From Serilophus lunatus (taxonomy: Eukaryota; Chordata; Aves; Passeriformes; Eurylaimidae): a stretch of 64,000 bases of DNA. This document shows positions 36,536 through 49,707 of this stretch, one piece after another. Every line of letters begins with the position of its first letter. Position 1 is the stretch's first letter. The notes beneath the pieces were generated by a model, which was not told the DNA's origin, did not search any database, and saw only the letters and a program-made list of their open reading frames with translations. The DNA lies in the NCBI GenBank assembly GCA_013399895.1, contig VXBA01003712.1, forward strand, positions 95,025-159,024. Direction: 5' to 3'. The position numbers and the translations under genes are program-made.

Positions 36536-37282
36536 CTAAGGTGTTTGAGAATTACAGCGCTATACTTCAGCATATCACACCTCACAGTTGTGTTTATTGC
36601 CCCATTTTCACAAGGAGAAAGAGGTCCAAGGGATACGATCATTCATCTATTGACACGAAAAAATTACCTCTCTAGCCTTTTTATTTACTTGCAACTTGGC
36701 AACAACAAACAGAGTTTACATTAAAAAACTCCCAAACACATAATTAGATTACATTTTTCTACAAAAATATTTGGGTTTGAAATATTTTTGGAGTGCATTT
36801 GATAAACATAATGAGTAGATAGCATTCTGTAATTTTAACTTTCATTGTCACTTCACTCAAACAGTATTCTTAGGCTGCCTCTCACTGTAAGAAAATTATA
36901 ATGAAAAGTTTCCTTTCAAGTATAATCTTTGGTCTTAGAATTCCTTATTGAGGCAAAGGTACTAGTTTCCATTGTGGCACTATTTAAATTAATTTAAATT
37001 GTCACTTACATAGATTTCTTGGGCTTAAGTAAAACACTCGTCTTAAAGTCTCTAAATCTTAATATCCACCCAATTCTTTTGAGTTTATTTTTGCAACAAA
37101 AAGGTGATAGTTTTGCTTGCCACCATCTTCTCTATGAACTTTGTTTGTCTTTCTTCCCATCCCAATTTTTTGCCTCCATTTTGATGATACACATAATAAA
37201 TACAAAAATTATATCTATGTCATGCAAGCCAAAAGACTATTAAAGACCTGTGAAAAAGTTTGGAGTTTGCTCATTTGTTTTT

Positions 37283-37324
37283 AATTTAATAGGATGCAAG
37301 ATAAATTTAATAGGATGCAAGATA
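37283..37324 (+). repeat. 21-bp tandem duplication
   Basis: AATTTAATAGGATGCAAGAT occurs twice with a 21-base offset and no mismatch. It looks like a recent slippage duplication. Confidence 0.9.
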
Positions 37325-39034
37325 AAACAGGCTCAGCTCTATTTTGATAGCTGGTGTTTTATGGAAATAAAATAATAATAAGGATAAGAAATCAGCTTTA
37401 ATTATATGATTGAGATTTGAGGGGGAAAAATTGTAATGATCTCATTTTAAATGATGGTATCACAACTTTTAGCACTGCACTTCTGCTCAGTAGTCCACTA
37501 AAATATATCTTACTGACTGTACAAGTATTTAAATAAAAAGTCAGCTCCTTTATTACAGAAAAATTAAAGATAAACAGCTCTCAACTTCAAGAATTTCTAA
37601 TACTGACTTTTTTTTATGTTAGATCTTGTATGTGATCTGCTGGATACCTTTCAAAAGTTGCCTGTGTCCCAATATCTGCTAGTAAACCTAGGAAAGAAGG
37701 TGATTAAGGTGTAGCAGGGATAAACAATATATTTGTCTTTTTCTTCTTTTAGATTGTACATGCATAAACAATATTCTTAATATGTAAAACTAAGAAAAAA
37801 TTTCGTAGCTTCTGATTTAGCAGCAAACTGATATTAGCTTTTTTACCAGTTGCGAACACAAATCTATTTTGCACACATTTAGGTAGGTTGGTGTTCTAAA
37901 GACGTGCAAAATTAAAGATTTCTTTGCTACTCAGGCTTGGCTAAGGCATACCTGCGTGTGGAAGTGCAGATTCCACAGTCTTGCAGTCATGTCTGTTCAT
38001 GATGTTTCTAAGTTTTTCTCACCACTATGCACAACTGAATTGAGTGTTTTCAATAGGAATATCTTAATAAAGTGTGTGGGAATGAAGGGATTGCCTTCAT
38101 GAAAAAACTTCTACATACCAATATTTTTTGCTCTAGATACACAATACTATTGCCATGATGTAAGAGTAAGTGACGTTGGACATTGATAGTCCTGCTTCAG
38201 TAAGGTCTTATAGAGCTCACTTACAGTGGTCCTGCCTTTCTGCTGACTTCATTGCTAAGCTCTTTGGTTTTGCATATGAACACAGTAAGTGTGTGTTATG
38301 CTCCATCAAACAACCCGTGGGTTGCAATTAATTAGTACTGTCACCTTTGCAAATATAACTTTTATATATATGTAACTATATACATTCTATATATAAAATA
38401 CCCTGCTGAACTGAGATCTAGACAAGTAGAAAAGTATAATTCTTGTGAACTTTACAGCTTGAATGCTGTAGCACATCGAGGTTGATCCCACTAAATACAT
38501 CTTTTAACCTCTTTTAGGAAGTCCAAACAAATCCAAGAAAAATTTGCTACACTAATCATGCACCGCTTTTGTATGAGATGATAATTTTGTGAGACAATAG
38601 AGAAGCAAGATATAGAAATTAGGATAGCTGTTGACCACTTATGTCTTTTCATGGGCATAACATCATGTACTACTTGCATTATCTAACTGTAAGTTTTAAG
38701 TGCCTTTTTAATAGATGATACTTTATCCATAAAAATACTAGCTATGTCATTACAAGTAGTGTTTGATTTTAGAACTGGAGAGATGTTTATGATTAAGCAT
38801 CAAACTCTGACACAAGCAAGGACTATATTGGTACAGCTTTGAAGTCCTGGAGATTATCCCTGCACCGCTTGCAGTCTGCCGATTTTAGTTAAAGGTGATG
38901 CTGTGCCTAAAACTGTGAAACAAGGAGAAACTAGTAAGCTAGCAAAACTCTAATGTGATTTTTCTTTGGCCAGCTAGGTAACTGCTACTGTCTTCAACCA
39001 ATTACATATGTGCAAAACAATCCTATTTTTAATA

Positions 39035-39072
39035 ACAAAAACAAAACAAAACAAAAACAAACAAACAAAAAA
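39035..39072 (+). repeat. A/C-rich low-complexity tract (CAAAA)n
   Basis: A degenerate AACAAAACAAAACAAAAAC-type run. It is the complement of the T/G-rich blocks seen elsewhere in the window. Confidence 0.85.
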
Positions 39073-42000
39073 GAGAACAAATAGCTTTTCTTACAATTCT
39101 CTTTTTCTGTTCAGCATTACAAACTCAGCATCTTGAAGCAAAAATATGTCAGGCATTTGATGTAAAGTACTGAAGGTAAATCAACACATAATGGAAAAGT
39201 ATTAAGTTTATGATAAGCATCTGACTAATTATATCTGTAACTTTGAAAAAGTATTTCTTTACCTAATAGGAGACAAATTGTCATCACTTCTGTTAGGTTC
39301 TCCAATATATAAAGAACATTAATTAATTTGAAAATGTTTGTCTTTAGACTGTGTTTATATTCTTTTTTATCTATATTTAGTAAGCATTTGTGATATACTT
39401 ATGTAAATAAAATTTTCTACTTGCATAGTCACTATGTTTGGAAGAAATGACTAATTGCAATAGAGGTGAACATAAACTCCTTTAGCAAGTAGGTTAATAG
39501 AAATATTTTGAAAATGCATTTAAAGGGACTAAAACCTTTGTCCTAAAACATGGTATATTTTTACTGAAATAAGAAACAAATTTTCTTAATTTTTCAGAGC
39601 TGCAATTTTGCACTTCAATTGCTAGCTTAATTTCTCCAGAATGATTGATTTTAATTTTTTTGTATATATGTTATGGCTACTTATAGCCTTTCTTTTTAAA
39701 TGCATACTATGTATCTGATATTAGATTTCCGAGTACAATGTATCTTGTCAGTCACCAAACTGAAACAGAAGGAACCACAGCATGGAGCACACAGACAATG
39801 AAAGCAGACCTAGGAGGAGGCTCTCTGTTTCCTCCATTTGGGAGACAGAATAGTTATGAAATGGAAGTAAAGCCTACATGTGAACCTGGGAAACATTCTA
39901 GACATCTTCTGACTGTAGTCTTTAAAAAAGAATAGGTTTGAGAAAAGCAGTGTAGTGCATCTGTATAGTCTCACCCTTTTCATAACATCTTGATGACTGA
40001 TGCAATTTCAGTTCTCTTGTATCCTCTGCCACCTTTATGAAACTAGTTTGATTTTTTTTTTTTATCATTACTGGATTGTTGTTTCATTCTCTCTTTTGGG
40101 CATTCATTTGTTTTTAATTTTTTAATCCTTGTATTTTTCCTTTCTTTATCATAGGAAGTATTTAGCTTCTAAGCCCTGAATCTTTGCAATGGGTTAATTT
40201 ACTTTCATCTCACTAAATTTTTGTAAATTGTGACTTGGTGAAAAGTGTACTCACTGAGGACTCCATTTTTAAGGAAAATGTATTTAAGGCAGCTTGATTT
40301 AGGAGGAAAAAAAACCCCACCTTTATTTGTTTCTTGTTCTGATCCCCCTTAAAGTGTCATATGTTTATTAAATCTAGTCTGTGAAAGTGAATTAGGGAGC
40401 CCATACCAAAACAAGTTATGGTGTTTCTGTAGATATTGTCTCATTCTTATCAAACTTATTTATTCCTGTGCAAACTCTACTTGTTTTTGAAAGTGAAGGA
40501 CTGAAGCACGCAGACACAAAAATTGGGGGAGAGCTCATTGCACATCATGTTGTAAACTCTGCTCTATCTGATACAGAATGACATGACCCATCGAGTAGCA
40601 TGAGACTGAAAGAAACCTTGGTGCTGCCTCCACCTTTTTTGATCCAATGATCTTCACAACGCCAACTTACTGTTGATGACAGTCTAAATTAACCTTTGCC
40701 ATAATTCTGTTTTCCTGAACATTTAGTAATTTTCATAATCAAATATGATCATTTGTAATGTTACATATTTTTTGGTGTTGAAGAACTAAGTTCCATATGT
40801 ATACAGTGAAACATGCAAGTCTTCAAGGAACTCTGCCATTGATTTCTAGGGACAAGTATGTTACTTATGCAATCAGCTATGCAGGGGCTTGAGTATCCCT
40901 CCTTAGGAATAACAGACTGGGATGGTTGAAACCACTCTGTTGTATTCCTTGAAGTCTCATAAACATTACAAGACATTTTTTCTCAATGATATATTATAAA
41001 TCTACAACATTTTTGAAAGGAAAAGAAAAAAAACCCACTTGATATTATAGTGGAATATGTAATAGGGTATGTGTGGATGAAAAGTGTGAAAGCTACTCTG
41101 ACATGCAAGCAGTAATCCTCAAGGAAACCTCTGTAAAAATAATGTTACCACAAAAAAAAAAGACACAGGTGAGTCTCTTACAAAAGAATGTAATATGCCG
41201 TATTTGGAAAACTGACGGATTCTGTATATATTTTAATACTTCTTTCTAACTCAATAATCTATATTTTGAAAACAAGGATGAATTATTTTGTGTGTATACA
41301 GCAGGAGTAAATATGAGAAGGAGAATGGGCCAGAAAAGGTAGTAGGTTTGTGTTGTCTCATGTTTTCATGTTGCAAGATCTACAGATAAATGAAAGAGGT
41401 TATTCTGTGGAAACAAGAAAAGTTCTGTCGCCTGATCTGGAAAATTTTTTGAAGTTTTTATTTGCAATAATTAGTTGATCACTTTTCTACTGGAGCTGAC
41501 AATACAGATTTAAAATCAGTTTCAGATGAACTTGGCCTGGGAAACTGGTTCTGTTGAGCTATCTTACGCTTATGAGCTAAACTGACCCAGATAAACTTAA
41601 AGAATTTAGGTAAGGAACTTATAGGTCACAGTTTAATCTTATCAACCTATTTGCTCCTCTTTGTTTCCAAAGTGACCCTGCCTATCTTGTCCCACAATTA
41701 AAACATTCTGTCCTCATCTCTCAGGATATTTTGTCACATCTGGAAACAGTGGCTCCCAGGTACCTCAGAGTAATTAATGTTTCAAAGGAGTGAAGGCCAC
41801 TCTGACAATGCCAAACATTTCTCATAAGCTAGTCTTTGTCCATTTCTAGAACACAATTGATATATGAAGCAAGTCAACAGAAATCTAGATCTAGGATAAT
41901 TTCCAGTTACCTTTTGTAAATGGCAATGCTTTTTCTTTCTTCTTGCCAAACCTACATTTCAGAACCATTTGTTTCTATATATTGTCTTTGATAATAAGAT

Positions 42001-43179
42001 GGAGTCTTCAAGTTCACTTAATAGAAGCTTCAAAAACTTTTCTCTTTCTCTTGCATGAGCTGGGAGCTAAATACCATTTCAATACTTCTAATTCAGATTA
42101 ACCTCACAGAGCCCAGTGAAGCTGCAATAGATTTATGGCATCATTACTGCAAGATAATTTGGTCTCTGGCCACCAAGGATGCAGTGTATCTTGAAACAAA
42201 CTCAGTAGGGAGATTTTCTAAAATTCATCCCTGGTTGAAGCAGAAATTAATGTAGAAGGAGGTAAATGCCAAGTGAAATTTAGGGTCTTTTTAATATTTT
42301 AAATTGGGTCATATTTGTATATTAATTTCTAAGTAGGACATTTGCTAAGATAATATGAACAGATACTTAAAAATAAATGGTTTTGTCCTTTGTATGTGGT
42401 TACAATTTAAAGGCAGCCTCTATATAAAGTATCTTAGCTTTCTTGTGATGCTGACCACAAGACAATGAAACACTAGTACTTTGTGTTCTACCAATATGGA
42501 AATACTTATTATAATTGAAGTAGATCTACTAATGCACAGAGTAATTACTATCTATATTTCAGTATAACCATACTGTCTTGAGGCCTTTTTGCTTATTGGT
42601 AGAAAAACAAAATTAAAATAATAAATCATACAATTACCTGCTTCCTGATATCACTTCCAAATGTAGATGAAGCCTTGAAAATTTACGAGCTTGTTCAGTG
42701 TAACTTCCATGTCATTGTAAATGAAAATGAAAGGCGAAGTCAGATATTTGCTTTTTCATGTTTTCTTGCACCAGAATATCTCTGAAGTACATGAATAGTC
42801 ACTAAGTTTCTGAAACAAAAATTTTCAGTGGATTCCATTTCAAAATTGCACATTGTGGTCTTTTAGCCAACATCCACATTTTTTTTCCATCTCATTTTTT
42901 GTTAAATTTTCTGAACAAGCAAAGAAATGACATTCTGACTTAATAGTCTCAAAGTGTGATTTAATTTTTTCTGCAGATTGGAAAGAAAATCTTGGAAACT
43001 CACAAACTTTCACAATGTAGTATTGCACTATTAGTTTATTGAAGTCTCAATGCTCTGCACCAAATCTCCACTGGCTGTGAGACTGCTAGACTACCCTCCA
43101 CCATTCATCACCAGTCCTGGCTAACACAGAGGCACCCCAGACAGGGGGCAAGGATGGTCCACATGACATCCATCTGCAA

Positions 43180-44090
43180 GAAGTGCCAGAAGGAGGATAT
43201 GTTAGTCTGTAAGTTCATGGACAAAACTAAGTGGAGTGGGATTGTTGTTTTGCTGGAAGGTAGGAAGGCTCTGTGGAGGAATCTGGACAGGCTGGACTGA
43301 TGGGCTGAGACGGACAGTATGAGGTTAAATGAAGTCAAGTGCTGGCTCCTACACTTTGGTCACAACAACTCCATGTATCACTATAGGCTGGGGGAAGAGT
43401 GGCTGGGAAGTGACCTGGAAGTGCTAGCCACAGCCAGTGTGACACAGCATGAGCCAGCAGTGTGCCCAGGTGTCCAAGAAGGCAAATGACATCCTGGCTT
43501 GTGTCAGAAATAATGTGGCAAGCAGTGCTAAGGACATTATTGTCCATCTGTACTTGGCACTGGTGAGGCCACGCTTTGACTCATGTCCAGTTCTGAGCCC
43601 CTCACAGCAAGAAAGATGTTGAGGTGCTGGAGTGTGTTCAGAGAAGGGCAATGGAGGTAGGGAAGTGTCTAGAAAGTAAGCCTGAAAGCCCAGCTGAAGG
43701 AGCTGGGGTTGTTTAGCCTGGAGAAAAGGAGACCCAAGGAAGATCTGATCTCTCCCTACAGCTCCCTGAAAGGAGGTTGTAGCAAGGTGGGGTTCAGCCT
43801 CTTCTAGGCAAGTAGTGGTAGGACAGGAATAAATGGACTGAAGCTGAGCCAGAGGAGGTTCAGGTTGGACATCAGGAGGAATTTCTTCATGCAGTAATTG
43901 TTAAACATTTTGATGGACTGTCAAGAGAGGTAGTGGCATCACTATCCGTGGGGGTATTCAAAAAATGACTAGGCATGGTACTTAGTGCCATCTGGCACTT
44001 GTCATCTGGATGACAATGTAGTGACCAGTCAAGGGTTGGACTCCATGATATTGGAGATCTTTTGCAACCTTAATGATTCCCTGATTCTGC
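43180..44090 (+). mobile_element. CR1 LINE fragment, reverse-transcriptase C-terminal half and 3' end
   Basis: It begins near the catalytic loop, where CAAAACTAAGTGG stands for the usual GACACTAAGCTGGG (FMDKTKW instead of FADDTKL, so both catalytic Asp codons are altered). It continues through the LHFGHNN and YRLGEEWLG peptides, the block GTTTAGCCTGGAGAAAAGG near 43710 and GGTTGGACATCAGGAGGAAT at 43863. It ends GCAACCTTAATGATTCCCTG. Frames are broken by indels. Sequence from 43080 to 43180 may also belong to the element but is too diverged to be sure. Confidence 0.87.
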
Positions 44091-44272
44091 ATGAAAGCTG
44101 AGCAATCACACCATAGAGAATTGCTATTTTGTTCTTAAGAAGAGCGATTGCTAAGTGTGTTGGATGTATGCACTCTCTATCCATTTTCTGGTGAGTGGAT
44201 ACCTGTTTCAGAAGAGAGATGGATGACATCTTCAAGAATGTTACTGAGCTGGAAAAATATAGGCAAGGTATC

Positions 44273-44362
44273 AGCTGATAATAGTAATATCTTATTTTGA
44301 AAAGTTTATGATGACATAGCTGATAATAGTAATATCTTATTTTGAAAAGTTTATGATGACAT
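44273..44362 (+). repeat. Perfect 45-bp tandem duplication
   Basis: Two copies of a 45-base unit starting AGCTGATAATAGTAATATC (44273-44317 and 44318-44362) are identical, and the match runs two more bases into the flank. It lies 180 bases downstream of a CR1 3' end. Perfect identity implies a recent event or an assembly artefact. Confidence 0.95.
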
Positions 44363-44364
44363 AG

Positions 44365-47318
44365 AAATAAGGTATTACAGGGTGGATCTCCGGCCGAATC
44401 TCTTGTAATCTAGCATAGACGTTGAGTTTTCTCACTGAGTCTGCAAACTGATTTCCTTGGCTTTAGGAGTGTGGCCCTAGAAGAAATTAATTATGTTCCT
44501 TTTTTGTGTCCTGTCAAATACTCATTCAATGCCTGTTCAAACTTCCTTCTGAAGAAGTGTTAATATACACAAGCATAATCCATGCATGCTTTCTTGACAT
44601 TTCTCTGGGGGAAGTTTCTTTTATAACCTTGTTCTTCACTGATCTTCTCTGCCACCTGCCTCTGAAGGATTTTCATAAGATATGCAATGGAAGAATGAAG
44701 CTCAGAAGAATTCCCTACAGTATGCACAGAGCTGGCAACTAGAGATTTACTAGTTCATCTTTTAAGCTTTTCACAACAGAAGAATAAATGTTTCACCTGT
44801 CGAGTACAGAATTTCTACCTATGTCAGAGATTAACCATGATATGATAGAATGACTACATAACACAGGTGTTAAGTTTTGCATGGCTGTTTTTCTGTGAAT
44901 TTGTGTATAGTGTGTTCAAAAGCTGAAGTTAATGATTCGATGTTAATAGAGGTTGCAATATATGTGAAAGGCTGATAGATCAAGACTTTTATGTGTGAAG
45001 CAGGTGTGAAGTACATCTAGCCTAAGTTTTCATTTCATACAGACAGAAACAATTTTGCAGAAAAGGTGAAGGAGCAAAATTGTGGTGAGTTAGCCCAGGG
45101 CAGTGTACCATCTGTCTGCCTCAGGTGTTCAAGTCCCCTGCCCTGTGACTACCAAGGTATTTGTCATTCACTAATTTGTTCTTGCAACATCTATTCTGGG
45201 CTTGACTATGCAAAGAAATGATACATACAAGATTCATTGTAAGTATAACTGGAGTTACTGGCATGTTAGTTCAGCAGTAAGACTGTTCTACAAAGAGGTA
45301 ATGCATTAGATTTCCTCTGTGTTAGGCAGATGTGTAGGGACAGCGGGGATCATACAAAAATGTTTTTTTAGTTATGTCAAAAACGCCAGAGTACAGGAGC
45401 ATTGAAAATCAGCATTTCTCAAGTGAGATATAATAAGAATGAAAAACAGATGTCTGCACACATGCACACACGCACACACACGTAGCTCTCCAATGATGAA
45501 TTGTAACTTACTGAGTGGTTAAAATGCCTGAGAGGTGCTGCCAAAGCTTCTTCAAGGTCAAGTGGGTGCATTGGATAGAAATGCAAAATAGACTGAGAAA
45601 ACTTAGCTCTTGGAATTTTTTTTTTTTTTTAACAGCAAATAAATACATCTTTCAGAAAGCCTGCAGGCATCCTAATTAACACACCTAGAATTTTTCTGAA
45701 AGTAGTGATGAATTCTCTATCTTTCTTCTGTTCAGTACAATGTCTAGATGAACCTGATAATATTTGGGGGTTTTGTTGGTGGGTTGTTTTTTTTTTATTG
45801 TTTTGGGGTTTTGTTGTTGTATTGTTTGGTTGTTCTTTTTTGGCTGGGTTTTTCTTGTTGCTGAGTGGGCTACTTAGCAGTGAGTAGTAAGATTTCATAG
45901 TTTTATAATTTGAATGACTTTACAATGAAAACCCAAACACATAATGCTTGCTTGTAACCTGGGGTGGATGAATGTAAGGTCATGTAACTATAATATATTA
46001 AAATGTGTGAGACATACATGGATGCCCCTGGAAAGGTGTCTGTAAAATTTGTTTGCATGAAATTGCAGGACGTAATAACAGTTTATCTTTATCTTACCAT
46101 GTTTCTCCACATCTGACACTTCTGCTGCGGTAGAATGACCTTTAGCTTATTGGCCTGCAGATCCACTTCTTGCTCAGACATCTGTGTTCTGCATCTTATA
46201 GTGGCTTTCTCGATGACTAAAAAGTCCTATTCCACAGACATTTTGGTGTGAAAGGAAAATGAGATGGTCACGTGGTGCAAGGTAAACTGTTGCCTCAGTA
46301 TAGTGTTTTTAGAGGGCATTTGTCATAGATGGAAATTTATTGTTGTGTGCAGGGCTTGTCAGAAATGAGGCAACAGGAAATTAAAGAAAACAGTGACAGA
46401 TGTTGTATATGGCCCACTTTTTGGCAGGTACTCCTTCAGATAGAATAGGCAGGTGCTTTCTTTTGATAACAACAGATGATTGAATAAACTTTACCCACTG
46501 CAGGCCATCAGATTCATGTATTTGACAGGACTTGACCTCCTAGAAAATTTTTTTCTGGATTTGAAGAAATCCATGCAATGATCTTTAACAACACCTTGTA
46601 ACTACTTTTTCTCCCACTTTGTAAGAGCATAAATTCCTGCTCAGCGTGTTGTTCTTCCAGTGATGCCTTGGCAGAAATCAATTGGCAGTTGTTGCAGAGT
46701 ATGCTGATTCTTTATTAAAAAATAGGAAGATCAGGAACAGTAACTTATTTCCCTTTCTCCCTTCCCTGTCTATATGTTGGTGTTTTTTTTTTAAGCTGTG
46801 TATTATTGGGGTGGCAGGGAGAAAGGAAAACTGTGATATTTAGCTTTTTTTGATATTTATCCTTCAAGGTGCACTTAGATTTTCACTAGAGAACCTCAGT
46901 TTCACGGCCTTTGAATCTGTCAGCTTTAAGTTTCTCGCTACTCCTATTTTCTTTTGTGACAAAACCATTTGATAAGCATCAGTACATCCTCATATTTTCA
47001 CTTAAGAAGACTTTAGAAAATATTTTGTTACAGGTTTGGTTGCCATATTTTCTCTGAAGATGTTATTCATGTTGTATTACTGGGTTTTCAACCTATTCTC
47101 TTTAGAGGTTTCAGGGTATTTTTGTGTGTATATGGATTTTCACATCCCAAGAAGAAAATACTCTAAGCTTGTGCAGAAAAGTGTGTTTTTATCAATTTTA
47201 TGCCTAAGAATGCAGTGACTCTTCAGAGAAGTCAAGAATAAGGTGAAAATAATGTCGTTCTACCTTTCTAGAAAATCCTTGTAAATATAAATACAAAATG
47301 GTAGCTTAGGGAGTTTTA
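44365..47318. other. Unique AT-rich sequence with low-complexity tracts
   Basis: No transposon or exon is recognised. It holds an imperfect (CA)n at 45455-45482 and a T/G-rich block at 45763-45862. A weak tRNA-like segment near 45090-45150 was considered and rejected. Confidence 0.5.
45763..45862 (+). repeat. T/G-rich low-complexity tract
   Basis: A degenerate run of TTTTGTT and GGGTTTTG units. It gives spurious hydrophobic open frames rich in Phe, Val, Leu and Gly. Confidence 0.85.
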
Positions 47319-47323
47319 TATTC

Positions 47324-48454
47324 TGTAGCGGGTTGAAAAGGGGGGGGGNNNNNNNNNNNNNNNNNNNNNNNNNNNNNNNNNNNNNNNNNNNNNNNNNNNN
47401 NNNNNNNNNNNNNNNNNNNNNNNNNNNNNNNNNNNNNNNNNNNNNNNNNNNNNNNNNNNNNNNNNNNNNNNNNNNNNNNNNNNNNNNNNNNNNNNNNNNN
47501 NNNNNNNNNNNNNNNNNNNNNNNNNNNNNNNNNNNNNNNNNNNNNNNNNNNNNNNNNNNNNNNNNNNNNNNNNNNNNNNNNNNNNNNNNNNNNNNNNNNN
47601 NNNNNNNNNNNNNNNNNNNNNNNNNNNNNNNNNNNNNNNNNNNNNNNNNNNNNNNNNNNNNNNNNNNNNNNNNNNNNNNNNNNNNNNNNNNNNNNNNNNN
47701 NNNNNNNNNNNNNNNNNNNNNNNNNNNNNNNNNNNNNNNNNNNNNNNNNNNNNNNNNNNNNNNNNNNNNNNNNNNNNNNNNNNNNNNNNNNNNNNNNNNN
47801 NNNNNNNNNNNNNNNNNNNNNNNNNNNNNNNNNNNNNNNNNNNNNNNNNNNNNNNNNNNNNNNNNNNNNNNNNNNNNNNNNNNNNNNNNNNNNNNNNNNN
47901 NNNNNNNNNNNNNNNNNNNNNNNNNNNNNNNNNNNNNNNNNNNNNNNNNNNNNNNNNNNNNNNNNNNNNNNNNNNNNNNNNNNNNNNNNNNNNNNNNNNN
48001 NNNNNCTCGTGGCTTGACTCAGCCCACCCCCATCAGCATTGGAGCCATGCGAGCACAGCTACAGGTTGAAAGCTTCCCCAGATAACATCCCGGGTTGGGG
48101 AGAGAACCTTTCACTGTGATGTGTTTTTCAGAAATTCCAAGGGCTGGGAGTTGGCTACCACCAGAGAGGGAGAAGAGGAGGGAAGTGTCTCTCCCTTTCC
48201 ACTGCTTCTTTGTGGCCAGCTTGGCTGGCCTTTGAAAGCAGTTCCCTTATTTCTCTTTTTCTCTGTTTTCCCTTTTGTTTTGTGTTTTTTGTTGGGTGCT
48301 TGTTTTTTTGTGTCGAGTCTGGAGTTCCCTTAAACTGTGTTTCCTTTGATCTCCAGACAAATAAAGTGTTTTTGCTGTTGTCACATTCTGTCATTCTTCT
48401 CGTCATTATTAAGAGTGCCCCCTAGTTAATATTGTGGTGCTTAAAACCACCACA
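47324..48454 (+). mobile_element. Solo LTR of the 5-bp-duplication family (copy 3), with assembly gap
   Basis: It starts TGTAGCGGGTTGAAAAGG and ends GCTTAAAACCACCACA. Flanking 5-mers are TATTC (47319-47323) and TATGC (48455-48459), a target-site duplication with one mutation. Most of the U3 is hidden in the N gap. The visible 3' part has a pyrimidine-rich R region, the block GGCTGGCCTTTGAAAGCAGT near 48223 shared with copy 1, and AATAAA at 48360-48365. The GC-rich nature of U3 in other copies and the G run just before the gap probably explain why it was not assembled. Total length is uncertain. Confidence 0.82.
47349..48005. other. Assembly gap (657 N)
   Basis: A run of N preceded directly by nine G (47340-47348). 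Gap length may be an estimate. Confidence 0.99.
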
Positions 48455-48459
48455 TATGC

Positions 48460-49702
48460 AAGCTCTGATAGCTTAATAGAGAAAAAAGTATGTCTTTCCT
48501 GCTTAAAAGCTGTGGAGGACAGAGGCTAAAAAATAAAAAGTAGGTTCTTCTCCATTTAAAACCTGTACTGCCTAAGAGATAATATCCAGACATCCTTTTT
48601 AGTTTCATTCTCATTGAATTTCTATGGTTGTTTTTTTTTGTTCTCTCTGTGAATTAAAATCTGACTGCCAGTCCAGACCATGAAATAGTGAGGAATGGAA
48701 GGGATGTTATAAAAGCAACATGGAAAGGCTCTTTGTCTCCTGTAAGCATCCACTTTTATCAGTCATGCAGAGTGTTATTGAAATGGGTGGGATGAAAGCA
48801 AAGGTCCTGTCAAGAGAGTATGTGAAAGATTTTTTTTCATGTATGGCTTATTCCCACCAGACACTTTCCATTTAGCTCTAATGGTATGAACATTGATAGC
48901 TCTTTGCCAGAAACACACAAACTCCTGTCATTTGACCTTCAATAGTAGCATAAAGTGTTTCCAAGACTGATACAGCCTCTTCTGGGCTCTATCACCCATT
49001 TTCTACATAGATAGCAGTATGAACCAGCAGCACCCACTAAGTCAGATTCTTTTGCTTCCATTTTATGTTCTTCTGTCTGAGATGGATTACCTGGGATCTT
49101 CTTAAAATCACAGCTTCCTTAGCTCTCTGAAACATGTTGCAAGTTTGATATTGGGCTGATTTTGCTGTGTAGGTAAGAAAAATTGATATGGGGACCCTGG
49201 TTCCCTGCACTGCTCCTTGAACTTTCTGTTAGTGTGATTAATGTAAAATTTAATTTACACCTCCAGTTGTATTTTATCTTTGAAATTCTATACAACTTAG
49301 ATAACAGCAATCTCAAAGCAAGTTAATTCCCCAGATATTTTCTAATTTTGAACTTACACAGAGTGCATTTGGTGAGAGAATGTAAATGTATCAAGGAATA
49401 ATACTTACGTCTGTACAGCAAGAAGGGTGGTTGCCATAGCAGCAATCATTTCACCAAATAGGGAGTAATATAAACTGATTCAAAGAAAAAGACTGATTTA
49501 GGTCAGGGAATAACACTTCATAAAAAGAGAGACTTCTCTGACTTGTGATGGCTATTTCACTTTTTTGAATGCAGTTACAATGTATATTGAGAATATGCCA
49601 ATGTGCCACAACAAGTGTGTTAGGACTTGAGAGCTCTTGAATACAGCGAAGAATAAACACTCTGAGCAACTTCAGTGTCAGCTGTAGAAAAAAATAGATA
49701 AA
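48460..49702. other. Unique AT-rich spacer between two LTR copies
   Basis: No repeat or exon is recognised. Confidence 0.5.
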
Positions 49703-49707
49703 ATGAT

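Larger units (their letters stand above)
36536..43179. other. Unique AT-rich sequence
   Basis: The longest stretch without a recognised element (6.6 kb). It contains a 21-bp direct duplication at 37283-37324, an A/C low-complexity tract at 39035-39072 and a T tract near 40050. No exon is recognised; the open frames near 39738-39935 and 42055-42255 are short and unmatched. Confidence 0.5.

Noticed and set aside
39738..39935. 65-codon open frame as a possible exon
   Set aside because: No recognisable domain and no convincing splice sites on both sides.
45090..45150. tRNA-like segment with a B-box-like GTGTTCAAGTCCC and an 8-bp inverted repeat CAGGGCAG/CTGCCCTG
   Set aside because: The acceptor and anticodon stems do not form and the A box is imperfect, so it does not fold as a tRNA.
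45267..45277. TAGTTCAGCAG, a perfect Pol III A-box match
   Set aside because: No B box follows at the right distance and there is no SINE tail.
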